From NCBI GenBank assembly GCA_024699855.1, contig JAMPIQ010000002.1, positions 10,726,001-10,790,000 on the forward strand: a stretch of DNA of 64,000 nucleotides, given 5' to 3'. The notes under the pieces were generated by a model. That model worked only from the letters and a program-made list of their open reading frames with translations, did not search any database and was not told the DNA's origin. Positions 23,991 to 35,528 of this stretch are shown here, in pieces (position 1 is the first letter of the stretch; each line of letters opens with the position of its first letter). The translations under genes were made by a program, and so were the position numbers. Origin of the DNA: Aphelenchoides besseyi (lineage: Eukaryota; Nematoda; Chromadorea; Rhabditida; Aphelenchoididae).

Positions 23991-24727
23991 ATGGTCGGAC
24001 AATATGATTTGCCGAAGGTAAGTGTATAGTTCAAGTTAACAATCAACTTGTTTAGTGTCAATCTTGTGACGATTTGTCCTGTGGAAATATGCTCGACGAG
24101 TTGAATGAAATCAAGAAACTTTGTGCCAAACACGAACTTCTTTATCGAACGTTCAGCTCGTGGAAACATGCCGTTCGAAAGGTGAACTGAGTGTTTTCAG
24201 TTTTGAATTCTATCAACCAATTGAACAACATTTGACCGGAAATACATTTAAAAATTTCAGAACGAATGTCAACTTGAAATTCTCAACGATACGGCGAACA
24301 TCTTACAAGCACGACGCGAAATGTTGGTTCAAACGTTGGCATTGAAAAAAGGTAAACTAGAAATAACTCAATCAGAACTTGTAGACTTTAATTTTAGATG
24401 ATCCAATCCTTCTGAAACGATTGCAACGTGACATTCGCGCAGTTGAAAGTCAAGTTAATTGTTGGATGCGTGATTTGGCTGAAATCAGCGGAGATCGTAC
24501 CAAGTTGGATGTAAACAGATGTGTTGTATTATGCTAAGGCTAATTTCTAGATCGAGTTAATTAAACTGCGTTGCAAACTGCAACGGAGTATGACCAACAT
24601 TGAGATTGCTCACATCGACTTTGAGTTCATCGAAGCACAACATCGAGAGATTTGGGATCAGTTTCTATCAGAAATTCCTTCTTCAAAATCCAACATTCGT
24701 CCGAAACCGACAGAATCAAAACAGTAA
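23991..24727 (+). CDS. Small coiled-coil protein, unknown
   Basis: Five exons (23991-24017, 24056-24181, 24261-24351, 24398-24510, 24551-24727) give 177 residues. The start has a short Cys cluster (CQSCDDLSC), then the protein is almost all alpha-helical coiled coil (MLDELNEIKKLC..., ECQLEILNDTANILQARREMLVQ..., LLKRLQRDIRAVESQVNCW..., ELIKLRCKLQRSM...) and ends in a short basic tail. No signal peptide or transmembrane segment. Every splice junction has a GT donor and AG acceptor and preserves frame, which supports a real gene even though no family was recognised. Confidence 0.65.
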
Positions 24728-25340
24728 CCCGAAGGTTTTCTTATCTCAATTGTTACGCACTTTGTTCCAAGAACATTAAACTTTTGACCAGAATTTGATT
24801 TGAATCGCGAAAAAGTGACATTTGAGTAGTGAAATAACAAAATACGACTTGTAATTGCAGTTACGTGCCTAAGCACAAGTGGCTTGAATAACCAGCACTT
24901 TGTTCATTTAGCCTGAATTGGCTTCGTACGTAAATTTCTCATTAGGCGTGTAACTTATTTAGTTTAATATGTAGGTCCGTGCAAATGATGATGAATGTAG
25001 AGCATATGTCAAAAGATACTCCGTGTAATAACTGAGTGACTTATTAGAATGACTATTAAAAGATTGACTGCAAGAGAACGGAAAATTGTCCTCGAATTTG
25101 ACCATATAATCATGGCGATAATTAAAAGAACTTCAAAGAAACAAATGAGATTCATTGTGATATTCATTTTACGTGAAGCAACGACTGAGAGTTGATCACA
25201 AGTTTGTAAGAAGTTGTTCAAAATTCAACAAACTATACAACTTGAAAATTAGGGAATGTGTAAATAATAAATGATTGCGGAAAGAACAATCAAATTGATT
25301 AGCTTTTAAGATTGTTGGCATGTAAATGAACGTATGGCAA
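24728..25340. other. Convergent intergenic region
   Basis: AT-rich sequence between two convergent genes. It should hold both 3' UTRs. No gene is seen. Confidence 0.55.
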
Positions 25341-27053
25341 TTATTCGACGGCAGCGGGTTGTTCGTCGCCACTGTTGAATTCGGCATTGTCGTAATCGAG
25401 CATCTCGTTGGATTGAGGAGATTCGCAGCTTACCGGCGCAAAGGGAAATTCAAGTACCTTTTCGTTCGTAATCTCTGCAGCGGCTCCAACATCAACTAAA
25501 CAGAAAGTATGTATTAAGATGTTCTCTATTAAACTTGCCATTCTGATTTTCCACATGTTTGCTGAGTTGAGCTAAGAAATCGTTGAGATTGGAGGGTAAT
25601 GAATCTAAAACAAAATTCACTAGGGAAATCAACTGATAACTTACTGAATGAATATGCATCAGGATTCGGCGAATCGGAACCACCATGCAGTTCGCGGTAA
25701 CGTTCGTTTGTTCGATTCACCAATTTCATTGCCCATGTCGGTTTCAGATGGATTCTACCACCGTTTTCGCTGAGGATATGCGGCGATTTCTCCATGATAT
25801 ACGCCCTTGCTATCTCAAGTGCATGTGAAGCGGTGAGATGTTTGCCAGGAAGACGACTTTTAATATCAACCATGTGCTCCACGAGATTGTAGTCCAGTTC
25901 GTCGCCAATCAATTTCGGGCGACCGCGTCCTCGACCTCGAAGAAAAACGGTACCACTTGCCGGCGATCGACCACAATTTTCGCCGGATTCAGTTTTCATG
26001 TTAAATATGCCAAACTGAGCATTGGCCTGTCCGTTGTTTGCCGACTGTTGATTCTCTGCGTCATCGGAGTTCGACAAAACTCCCAAATCCAAATCATTCG
26101 ACGTTTTCTGTCGAATTTCTTGATGTCCAAATTGTGGTGATTGGCCGGAAGGAAGAGTCGAAGACACAGATGCCGGAGGTAGTCCGGTGCTTTCGCGTGC
26201 TTTCTTCAGTTTCCTATGATAATAAGCAGCAACAGATGCGGGGATTTCGAATTTACGGGCCGCCGCAGTTGCACCATGAATTTCCGCATATTCTGCCACG
26301 GCACGTTTCTCTTCGTTCGAACAATACTTGGATTTACGGCCTCCTAAAACGAACATCGATTGATTTTGTATAAAACATGATTAAACCTTACGTTTCAATG
26401 TTCCACTTTCATTCAACTCAACACTCGGCGGAAATGAATGGCTGGTCGTTCCGTTGCTCAATTGTTTGAACATTTGATTGACAGCTTCCAAATTTAAATT
26501 GCTTGAACCAAATGGAGTTGTAGACGGGATTGCAGCTTCCGATTGTTCCGAATTTTCTTTTTGTGCTCCATTCAATGTCTCAGAAGAGTAATGTACATCC
26601 GGTCTGTTCTTGTTGAGCTGTTTGTCACAAACAGTGCACGTGCATGGATGTTGTCCGAAGCTTTCAAGTAGTCGTACGATCTAACTAACCATTCAGTTGA
26701 TTCGAGTTTCACTATCATACCTGATGACCAACAAACTGTAACTGTCGGCTCATTTCCGTTGCTAAATCTCCATTAATCATCACCATCTTCGCTTCTTCTT
26801 CTTCTTGATCGTCGTCTTTAAGAATTTGGTCGTCGTTTTCGTTTTGTAGCATTTCGTTTTGACTCGATGGACTCGCACTCCGCGTTTCTCGCTCTTCATC
26901 TTCAAATCCAAACGAATCAGTGATGGCTAACAAGTTATTACCGTTCTGTTCAACGTTCATGTCGTCACTTTCGGATCGAATCATATTATCGATTATTTGT
27001 CGAATCACCTGCTGACTATTGTTCATGCTTAGAGACTCTGCGCTGTCCAACAT
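25341..27053 (-). CDS. HTH and AT-hook nuclear protein, putative transcription factor
   Basis: Five exons on the minus strand (26721-27053, 26392-26680, 25645-26343, 25539-25604, 25341-25495) give 513 residues. The N-terminus is acidic and low-complexity (DQILKDDDQEEEE). A CTCTVCDKQ pair lies near 125. At 209-255 there is a compact basic helix-turn-helix-like block (KSKYCSNEEKRAVAEYAE ... ATAAARKF ... AAYYHRKLKKA), resembling Psq/Brinker-type DNA-binding folds. An AT-hook RGRGRGRPK lies at about 343-351, followed directly by a conserved-looking domain (NLVEHMVDIKSRLPGKH ... HALEIARAYIMEKSP). The C-terminus is acidic. The fourth intron uses a GC donor (25538). Nuclear DNA binding is inferred from these motifs; no orthologue name can be given. 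Confidence 0.8.
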
Positions 27054-30000
27054 TATGTACAAACAATTCTAAATAGGAAAGTGAGACGATTGCAAAACAC
27101 GCGCGTTCACTTGAGACCGTTTGGCTTCGTCTTTATGGGATTGCCACATTCATAAACGCGCCAAAGTCGACAACCCGTCAAGCATTTAAATGTACGTACT
27201 ACACGCAAATATAAAATGGCTTTAATTTATGCCACAATTAATTTTCACGGTGTTTGTGTGCCAGCGAACAAATCCGAGCAAATCGCAGTCGTTCATCCGC
27301 CCTTTTAGTTTGTTCGTATTGTTCTTTTAACTCAAAGACGAAACTCTCGTTTGACGGGAATTATACTCGGTTTTATTAGCTTCTTTATGTTTCTCAACAT
27401 TTTCCTACCGGCCGAGCTCCCGGTAATCAACCGCAATTCCTACGGGAGACTTTCTAAGCTAAAAGCTCATGAAAACGTCGAACACGAGAAACTTAAACTT
27501 CGCACTTTGTAATTCGACAAATACAGCGCCGTGAATATGAAAACATTTTGAAAGTTTTTGTGGACATAAAATTGAGCGAATTTGCCGATTTGCATTATTT
27601 TAACGGAATTTGTTTTTGACAAACCGAAACATTTGGTGAAGAGAGTAACAGGACGTGAAAATTTGACAGTTATATCCGAACAAGCATTCTCGTTTCTGTG
27701 AACATGTCTCAATATAAGACCCGATATTTCTGTTTGAATGAAAGTCACCATTGAACTTGAGAGATCCACGAATTTTGAAGCTTCGGACAACAATCCAAAT
27801 GACCGACTTGGATGATGGACGTTGGAAAATGCATGCGCGTTTGTCACGTTCAAGGAAAACAAAAGCGCTTGTTGATATATGTATTATTAAAGAAATAGAA
27901 GCCATTTTCAACCTCCAAACTTTCTTCCCACCTCTCACGGCTACGTTACCTTACCATCGAGTGGATGAGAGCACAATCAGTAATTAAATTGCGTCTTAAG
28001 TAAAGTCAATAGGCTGATATTTACGATAAGGTTACTGGCAGAGAACTTATGCAGCGAATGCCGTGAGAGCAAGCCAATATCCACCGTTAGTTAACAGTTC
28101 GAAGAGATTTGAAGCGTATAAATAGCATGTTAAGAGCCGATTGCATTATTAATCAACAGTACGAAGCATAGCAGTACGCAGAGAATAGCAATCGAAAAGT
28201 TTCGGTCAAATGCTTAAAAATTGGCGAATTGAATTTCAATGATAAGAAATAGGTTAAGAAGAAGTGGCGGTAAATTCGCTGTCCGTTTGAATAAACGAAA
28301 TCATTTGTGCTGCCGTTTCGAAATAAGGTGCGAGAGCAGTTCAAATTCGTGATGTTTGAGGCAAAATCGAGACGAACAAGTTTGACAGCTCGCAGAAAAC
28401 AAAACGAAGGACCGAAAAACAAACGAAACAAAATCAATTTCCCGCTTATAATAAAACCAATTCCTTTTTATCGACTTTAGCCCCCGCCTCGTGTTTAGTG
28501 CACTACAGCGCTTATTTATCGCTCTAATTGAATTGTTGAGTTTTCTTTTCCATCCAATTTCATATTCGCCAAAGGAGTTTTTGTGCGTCGGAATCGTAAA
28601 ATCAAACTACCGCGGATTAACAGTTCGCGACCGAATCGATGCCTGGAACCGAAGGAATCCGCTCGACCGATGTCACGCGAAGACATCGATACCTTTCGAC
28701 TTGAAAGAAGGCGTTGCAAGCGAATTTCGACGTGGACCCGACGTTGTCTTCGAAATCAGAATCGACACAACGAAAGGGATTTCGATCGAGAAATGCGCGT
28801 AATTAGACGTGAACTCATACCGCGTAATCATGGGAATGTTTGAAAAGACAAAATGGCTGTCGGAGCGCGGACCGAAGAAATGCGTAAAGTCATTTTATTA
28901 AGCAATTTGGACAGAAGAAGAAAAATGGAGTGTTGGGGGAAGAAAAATGCGTTCAACAGTTATTTTAGCATCACGACAAACAACGAGAGTTTTCGGTATG
29001 TTGAAACGACGATCGGAACCCCAAGAAAAATCGCGGCTATACGCATTGGAAATCGCTCATGCGCCGAAAAGACGCTCCAGCTGTCGTTTTTATTTCCATT
29101 TTTGCATCTTTTTGGAATAAGAAAAACGAGCGCGCAACAAATTCGCGTCGTCAAATGCATCCAATTACTTTTATTAAAAATTTCTTTCGATTGACAAAAT
29201 TCGCGACCACTTCGGTTCACAATCGTACCTTGCACACCCGCGTTGCGGATAATAAGACGATTCGGACAAATAACGAAAATGCGCACCACAAAAAATGTTG
29301 TTTTATCTGCGGTCATCGAGTTCAACCCACTGGTGCAGAATCCACAACGAACTTCGTCAACTCCAAACTTTCGCAAAAGAAGTGACCGGCTTCTCGATTC
29401 CAACGAACGTTCTTGCAAAGCCGTCAAAATCGATTCAACCTAATTGCCGGTTAAGGTTGTGAAAGTCGGAGGCCGAGTAACGAGGTTGAAGTCGGAATCC
29501 ACTGACGCGTCTACTGCCAATGGAACTCCGAATTGGGGTTGTTTACCTCGCTAATTGCTACGGTTTTAGTTGAATTGGTCAACACGAAATGTCGATGAGA
29601 ATTGCGATTTTGCCGTTTAGCTCGTTTGATGAGAAGTTCGTAGTCTCGATTTTGCTAATCGTATAAAAATTGGGTACTCGAATAGTTGAACGGCAATTGA
29701 CGCGTTCAATTTTTGTTTTAACCGACACCAACGAGCACCAAGGAATTCGGAAAGAAAGTGAAATATTATTTCTTCACAACACCCGATTTCGCCCGAAAAT
29801 AAGTCCTAATTAAACGCGAAATTCTTTCAACGGCAGATGTGAGAAAAAGACAAAAGTTATTACTCTGCGAATATCCGTCCAGTGCTCAAATCCGACAAAT
29901 CTGCATACGAAAGGAATGGCTTTCGCGTTTAACTTCAAATACCTCGTTTGCGTGAGCTCAATAAGCAACAGATGGATCGAATTGGCTCATACGAAATGCA

Positions 30001-30374
30001 TGTAAATCGCGAAAAATGACGACAAACCGAACAACTTTCGCTGACCATCGTCTTACCACCGAAATTATTAAAGCAAACCTTTTGGGTTTTGCGCGCGATG
30101 AATAAGAAATAAGAGCGTTGAAAGTTGCTGTTCATGTTTGAGAGAAAAAGACGCGCGCAAGCTAATGAGAGGTCAGCTAGAAAGCTAATGAAAGTAAAAA
30201 GTCGAAGTTGTGGACGCTGCGAAAAATCGTATAATGCAAATAACGATCACAAAAACCCCAACAAACAACCGTTCACTTGTGGAATGTACATCGATAGATA
30301 TTTATTATACGAGACTTAATACGCAGCAGACAATCGGCTACATGAATTATACGCTTTCAACAATCACAATAGTT
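27054..30374. other. 3.3-kb gene-poor region
   Basis: Upstream of the AT-hook gene and downstream of the ELMOD3-like gene, both on minus. It contains ORFs up to 155 codons on both strands (for example 28960-29427 minus and 28491-28843 plus) with no recognisable domain, no joinable splice partners and biased composition. I see no supported gene. Confidence 0.5.
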
Positions 30375-31340
30375 CTATACTCGTGTTTCGGAGTTCTTAA
30401 TAGGAAACTGAATAGAACCGATGGGTGAACGTAAAAATCGTTTGGGCTTTTTCATCTGTTTTCCAATCACTGCGAGAATCACTTGGAAATCGCAGATCGT
30501 GCACTTCGCTTTCCACCAAATTTGCATAACCTCCAAAAAACTTCGTGCATAAACTCGATTTAACAGATCAATGAGACTGGTCTTTTTGTTGAGATACCTA
30601 AACGATCGTGTTGTTTGTAATCTCTAATTCGAAGCTCATTACCGATCTATTTTCCCACTTTTTAACAGCTTCAGAAGCATGTGTGTCACATTCAATCCGA
30701 CAACCGCAAAAGGGAATCCCTGAAAGCGAAGAAGTCAACGACAAAGTTCAATTGATTACATTTTCGTTGTCATTAGCTGTGATCATAGTTCGCGAAAGAA
30801 ACTCCTTGTCCAATCCACCAGAAACAATATACAACAATTGACATAAACCAAAAATACCAGCGCCGCGTAGATCTGTTGCCGGATTCTCGCCTTAAAGTTT
30901 CTTCGAATTACGATTAATCTTCCATCCTCTAAACCTTGAAATCCAACCGTTAGCCAATGGTCTCCAAATCGAGCGGGCATCTCGGATTCGGGATTTAAAT
31001 GCCCGTAAATCGACGACAACAGTTCCCAGTGAATGGGCTCTTCTTCAGAATAAGAAACTAGAAGAACCTCAAATGGTGTTTAAATTGTTAAACCAACTTC
31101 TGCTCAGAGTAATAACCAGAGATTTTTCATCAGATTTCTTGCTGTGAAATGGATTTCTATGCGGAATACAAAGAAGTTTCCTTGGTTTTGGTTCCTCAAA
31201 TTGGCTGTTTGTCTAAAAACTGTTGCACAGACTTTCCTTAATTGCATAAATATTACCGTTGCTTCACTCAAATCAGCATCTTTAATCTTTTCCCAGCACT
31301 CATTGAATGTAGAAGCGTATGAGGCGCCAGCAACATGCAT
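30375..31340 (-). CDS. ELMO-domain protein, ELMOD3-like
   Basis: Six short exons on the minus strand (31257-31340, 31098-31212, 30935-31057, 30760-30890, 30643-30719, 30375-30597) join in phase to 250 residues. The ELMO domain is clear across four junctions: EEEPIHWELLSSIYGHL, DHWLTVGFQG + ENPATDLRGAG + IFGLCQLLYIV, GFPFAVVGLNVTHMLLKLLK and LLNRVYARSFLEVMQIWW. The NPATDLRGAG form and the segment KSDEKSLVITLSR before it match ELMOD3 better than ELMOD1/2. The Arg of DLRG is the presumed GAP residue for ARF-family GTPases. Intron 3 ends in TTTAAG. The N-terminus is short and the first ATG (31340) is provisional; further 5' exons are possible. The + strand ORF at 31144-31572 is its antisense shadow. 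Confidence 0.8.
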
Positions 31341-34300
31341 TTCCTCTCAACAGAACTCAATCAAATACTACTCCATATACGCTTTTGAAAAGCAAATGTC
31401 CAGTTGCCGGAACAAATATACCCGACACTTACAATCGAAAGTATCTATCTATAAACTAATAGATAACTCAATTATTGTGTCCAACCTAACGGTCTATTTG
31501 GAAGCTGAAGGAACGTATGGGTTGACAGGTAGTCAAGTCTTACCAACTGCACGTCGTTCGTTTGAGAACTGAATTCACAGGTACGCGTAGATTTCATAAG
31601 CCTCATCACGTTGAAGTTTCATTCGGATTTCGACACACACACGAAATCTCGCAGCAAATTGACTTGCTCGATAGTGAAAATCGAACATTCGGAATTCGTT
31701 TTACTTTATTGTTCGTGCGGTTGTATTCGCAATCAGTAAAATGGACGCCAATAGTTTTGAAGTCGTGTAATTTTTGTGGCTGCGTGTTTGACGAAAGTTA
31801 GAAGTTTTGCAGGAAGAAATTTTGATGCTACGGCTGCAAAAAACGGCTTACAAAACTAAGCGTAAAGATTTCGAATCTAAGATTTCGTGGGTTTTGGAGA
31901 AAGGCGGCAAAGAAAAACAAAGCAAGTGCACTCTTCCCCGAACTGGTATCTGACTATCGAGATTAGCAACTAACAAGAACTTCTGGTGACTACGATGCCT
32001 TTCGTTCATCGATTTTTCGTCTCGAACTTTGTTTTCACGAATCTTCAGTCGAGATAAACGACGTTGTCCATTTGAATGAGTCATTGCAACTGGTGAAAAT
32101 AGAAACAATGAAACGAGGTGTTTGAAATCGTTTGTGTCGTAGCGGTTCGATATCATTTACTTGGAACAGTCATATTCGTTGGTGTTGTGCAAACAGTTTG
32201 TGATAATCACTGGAATTGCACACTGCTTGTTGGATAAACAATCGTAAGATCGAAAACAAATCAACAAGCGGAACTGAAATGCAAACAAAATTCAAATTTC
32301 CAACGGCGTTCTTTGCCGACGCTCAACTGATTAGGACGAACGTGCGCTTCTGCTGCAGGCCAACGCGCCTCGAGACTTATCGTAAACGACAAGTGCATTA
32401 CAAGCATTGAAGCTGTGGGCTTGAAATAGTGCACTTACGTTAAAACCACGAAAGTAGCTATCGATCTTTTAATTGATCTGATGTGATTAGAAAGCTTTTC
32501 GCTTCTTTGGAACAGTTTTATGCTTCCCGTCTATGCGAGTTTTTGAGACCCGATATACTGGCGAGCAAATTTAATCACTTCTGATCGATCTTGCAAATTG
32601 AACTGTGAAACGTTTTTGAAACACTTTCGACTATCTTTAAAAATTTGGCGCTGAATTGGTGTACTCAGAATAGCGCTTCAGATTTCGACTCTAACTTGAC
32701 ACCCCATTGAACTTGTTCATTCATTTCGATTGGGTCTGTCGACGTTGGAGCCGCTCATTATGGATGTGCTGCGAAGGTGGTCGGACAAATAGAAACGGTA
32801 ATTAAAAACGAAGCTAAAAAGACGCTGAGCAGTTGGTTTGATTTTCAAATTTCTCTTCGCCCTCAAGGCCGGAAAAAGACGGGCACGGCCATCAAATGAC
32901 CTTGTTGAGTCGAAGGTATGAATTTGAAAAATGATGACAAGGGCCGCGCGACGGCCGTTTAATCATGATCGGCGTGGACAACAAGCGCATGTGCGAACAT
33001 TAATTACATTGCCGTCTTGCGGAGTGTGAATTGCCAATCGATCATCTTGGCCACAAAGTTAATTCTTCGTGATTTTCATCTTATTGCTGTTAATTGAGAT
33101 TTTTGTACTGAGCACAAGCTCTTTTGCAACTTCCAATTTTCGAGGCGTGACCGGACGTTTTCGAGGATTTCGAAATTACGGAGTCAACGTGCTCGACCTC
33201 GTGTTCTGGATTGTTGCTCGAGATATCTGTCGTTCAAATTGGAAGTTTCTGTGAGCTCATAAGAACTGAGCATTCATGTTGACTGCCTCTCAAGATCTCT
33301 AAAGTATTCTGGTTATCTACGTTCTATAATTCCCATCCATTACCTTATTTTATTTGAATCGAATAAGATGTTGCAAGAGCGTTGTTTGAGAAACTTTTTG
33401 AACTTCAAGAACCGAAGAAGCTTTTGAAGTGAAATTCTTTTTGACTTTAAGTTTTTTATCTTACTACCGGAAATCACGTTTACTATAGATTTATTTTTTA
33501 GTGCTACCGTAAGCTTCTTGATGAAAGTATAAGAAGAGTAGTCGCGAGTTTTGTATTCGTTTTACTGTAATTCAGCAATCGCAGTCAACAGAAAGGACGC
33601 TTTAACGAAAACAATCTCGAGTTGTAATAAAATCAGTGAAGTGTAACTTTCAGAAACAAACGTTGAAGTTCGTTTTGTAACAAACAGATCAACAGACTTT
33701 GTAGACTGAAAGTTTAAACGCGTTCGCTTATAAAACCGGGTTTCCTTTTGCGTTCTTAACCTCTTTCTTGTCTTCTCATCGCACTTGATCTGGTTGCTTG
33801 ATTGCAATCGAGTGCTGCTTCGGATTCAAGAACTTCTCATCAGGAAAAACTGTTTAGCTTATAAACAATTGCGCAAATGATTTCGTTTCTACACGAGCGA
33901 TTAGTGCGCTTTGATTGACTTATTGGCGATTATCGTAGACGATCGTTTAGAGGGCGTTGGTGTCAAACTGGAGGGTTTGCAACGTTCCGACAATCAAACA
34001 CGCCGTTCGTTTTTTGAGTCCGTTGATTTCGGCGTTTCATCATCGACCGTGACATGGCTGTTTGCCTTGCGGCTGTTGATACGCTGAAGCAGTTTGAGCG
34101 CAAAAGCGGAACGATTTCCGTCAACGTTCCCGTGCGTGTGTGCGCAACGACAATGACAAGCAGCAAAATATGAAAAAGTGAAGGAAACAAAATCAAGAAA
34201 AACCCATCGACCAATAGCAGCGCGCCATTTTAGACGAGAGTTTATTCTCGCCCTGGAGCACTTCTTTTCTTCTATTTAACGTTGGCGTTCAGATACAAAG

Positions 34301-35528
34301 CCGTGTGTTGCGTATCTATGACCTCATATTTAATGGTTTGAACTTATCTTCCCATTTATCATTGTCTAAAGGCTGCAAAATGGATTGCAAGTTTCCTAGT
34401 AAGCTTATCAAATCGTTCAGAAAATTGAGTATCATCAACGTTTTTAGCGGTTTTTTTGAATTTGTTTGTTCAAGGGTAATTACACAATCTTTGAAATAAG
34501 CCAAATACGGAGTCTTAGCGTTGACTGATTAGGTTGACGTGTTTACAAGCACCTTCAATTGAACGAGTTGCTGATTGACACGCATCGTTTAGAATTCAAA
34601 TTTGTTTGTTGATAAAGCAACTGTTTTTTGCTGTTCTAATCTCCTACTGCTCATACAGTCTCCACTCTGTCTGTCGCGGCGAAATGGCAATTCTGTCCGC
34701 ATATCAGAAGACACCCAGTTTTTTTATGTGTCACCATTTCATCGACCGTTTCCATCATCATTCGGCCATTCGTTGCGTTACTTGAAGCTGTAACCCTTTC
34801 TAGATAAGCACATGGGAGGAGATTCGTAAATTTAGCATATGATTATAAGCAGCACGGAGTTTCTGTACGTGTTCAGAACATTCGGTTGTCTGTACAATGA
34901 ACAATAATACCTTGTTGTTTGTTGTGTAAATTTATTGCTTAAAAGAATGCTCACATCATTCTTTTTTCGTTTCCTTGATTACTGTAGATATGACATTTTA
35001 ATTCTCTTGTCAAACTGTAAATATCGTACTCTGGGTGTTTTGATGTGAAACGCGTCGGCAAATCTATTGATCAACTGTTTACTACGATCTAGTCAATTGA
35101 TTCCTATATTCTATTGCATTCACTATGCATGTTTTGAGCGTATGGTCAAGGCTTGGTTTGCATAGTTGCTCAATGGCAATGAGAAGTTACCATGCAAATC
35201 AACCTTGGACAATACGACAGAACACTGATGTTATGGTAGGTTATTTTGAAAATTAGAGTAATGATAGTTGCAACAATTTATTTCATTGTTCTATTAATAA
35301 GATTTGAGGAAAGACACACAACATTAGTTATGTTTAGTACTAGAGTGAGTTGAATGCAAAAACCAAATTTATTAGACAACGCAAAAAACATAGTTGTTCT
35401 ATCGTATGGTTTGATTGCGAAAATGTCATTAAAAGAAGTTACCGGGATTTAAAAAAGACAGTTCAGATGCCTAAAGTTGTAATGAAAAGAGGCTGAAATA
35501 AGAAAGACATCGGTAAATTGCCAATCAT
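31341..35528. other. 4.2-kb gene-poor region with hairpin
   Basis: No protein gene could be supported. ORFs are short and lack splice partners. The notable element is the pre-miRNA-like hairpin at 35139-35216. A minor hairpin (AAAAGAATG ... CATTCTTTT) lies at 34941-34965. Possible 5' exons of the ELMOD3-like gene would fall just above 31340. Confidence 0.5.
35139..35216 (+). ncRNA. Candidate microRNA precursor hairpin
   Basis: The 78 nt fold into one long imperfect hairpin. The 5' arm CGTATGGTCAAGG pairs with CCTTGGACAATACG at the 3' end; above a one-base bulge, TTGGTTTGCATAGTTGC pairs with the complement segment AGTTACCATGCAAATCAA. I count about 26 base pairs with a few mismatches, G-U pairs and single bulges, and a terminal loop of roughly 12-14 nt. 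This size and geometry match animal pre-miRNAs. It lies in a gene-free region. I could not match either arm to a known family; the 5' arm contains TTGCATAG, the seed of miR-153, but miR-153 comes from the 3' arm. Strand is assumed; the reverse complement would also fold. Confidence 0.5.

Noticed and set aside
28960..29427. 155-codon minus ORF in the gene-poor region
   Set aside because: No domain, no joinable exons and low-complexity composition. Overlapping ORFs of similar length exist on the other strand.
31144..31572. 142-codon ORF on the + strand
   Set aside because: Its left part is antisense to exons of the ELMOD3-like gene. It has no domain, signal or splice support.
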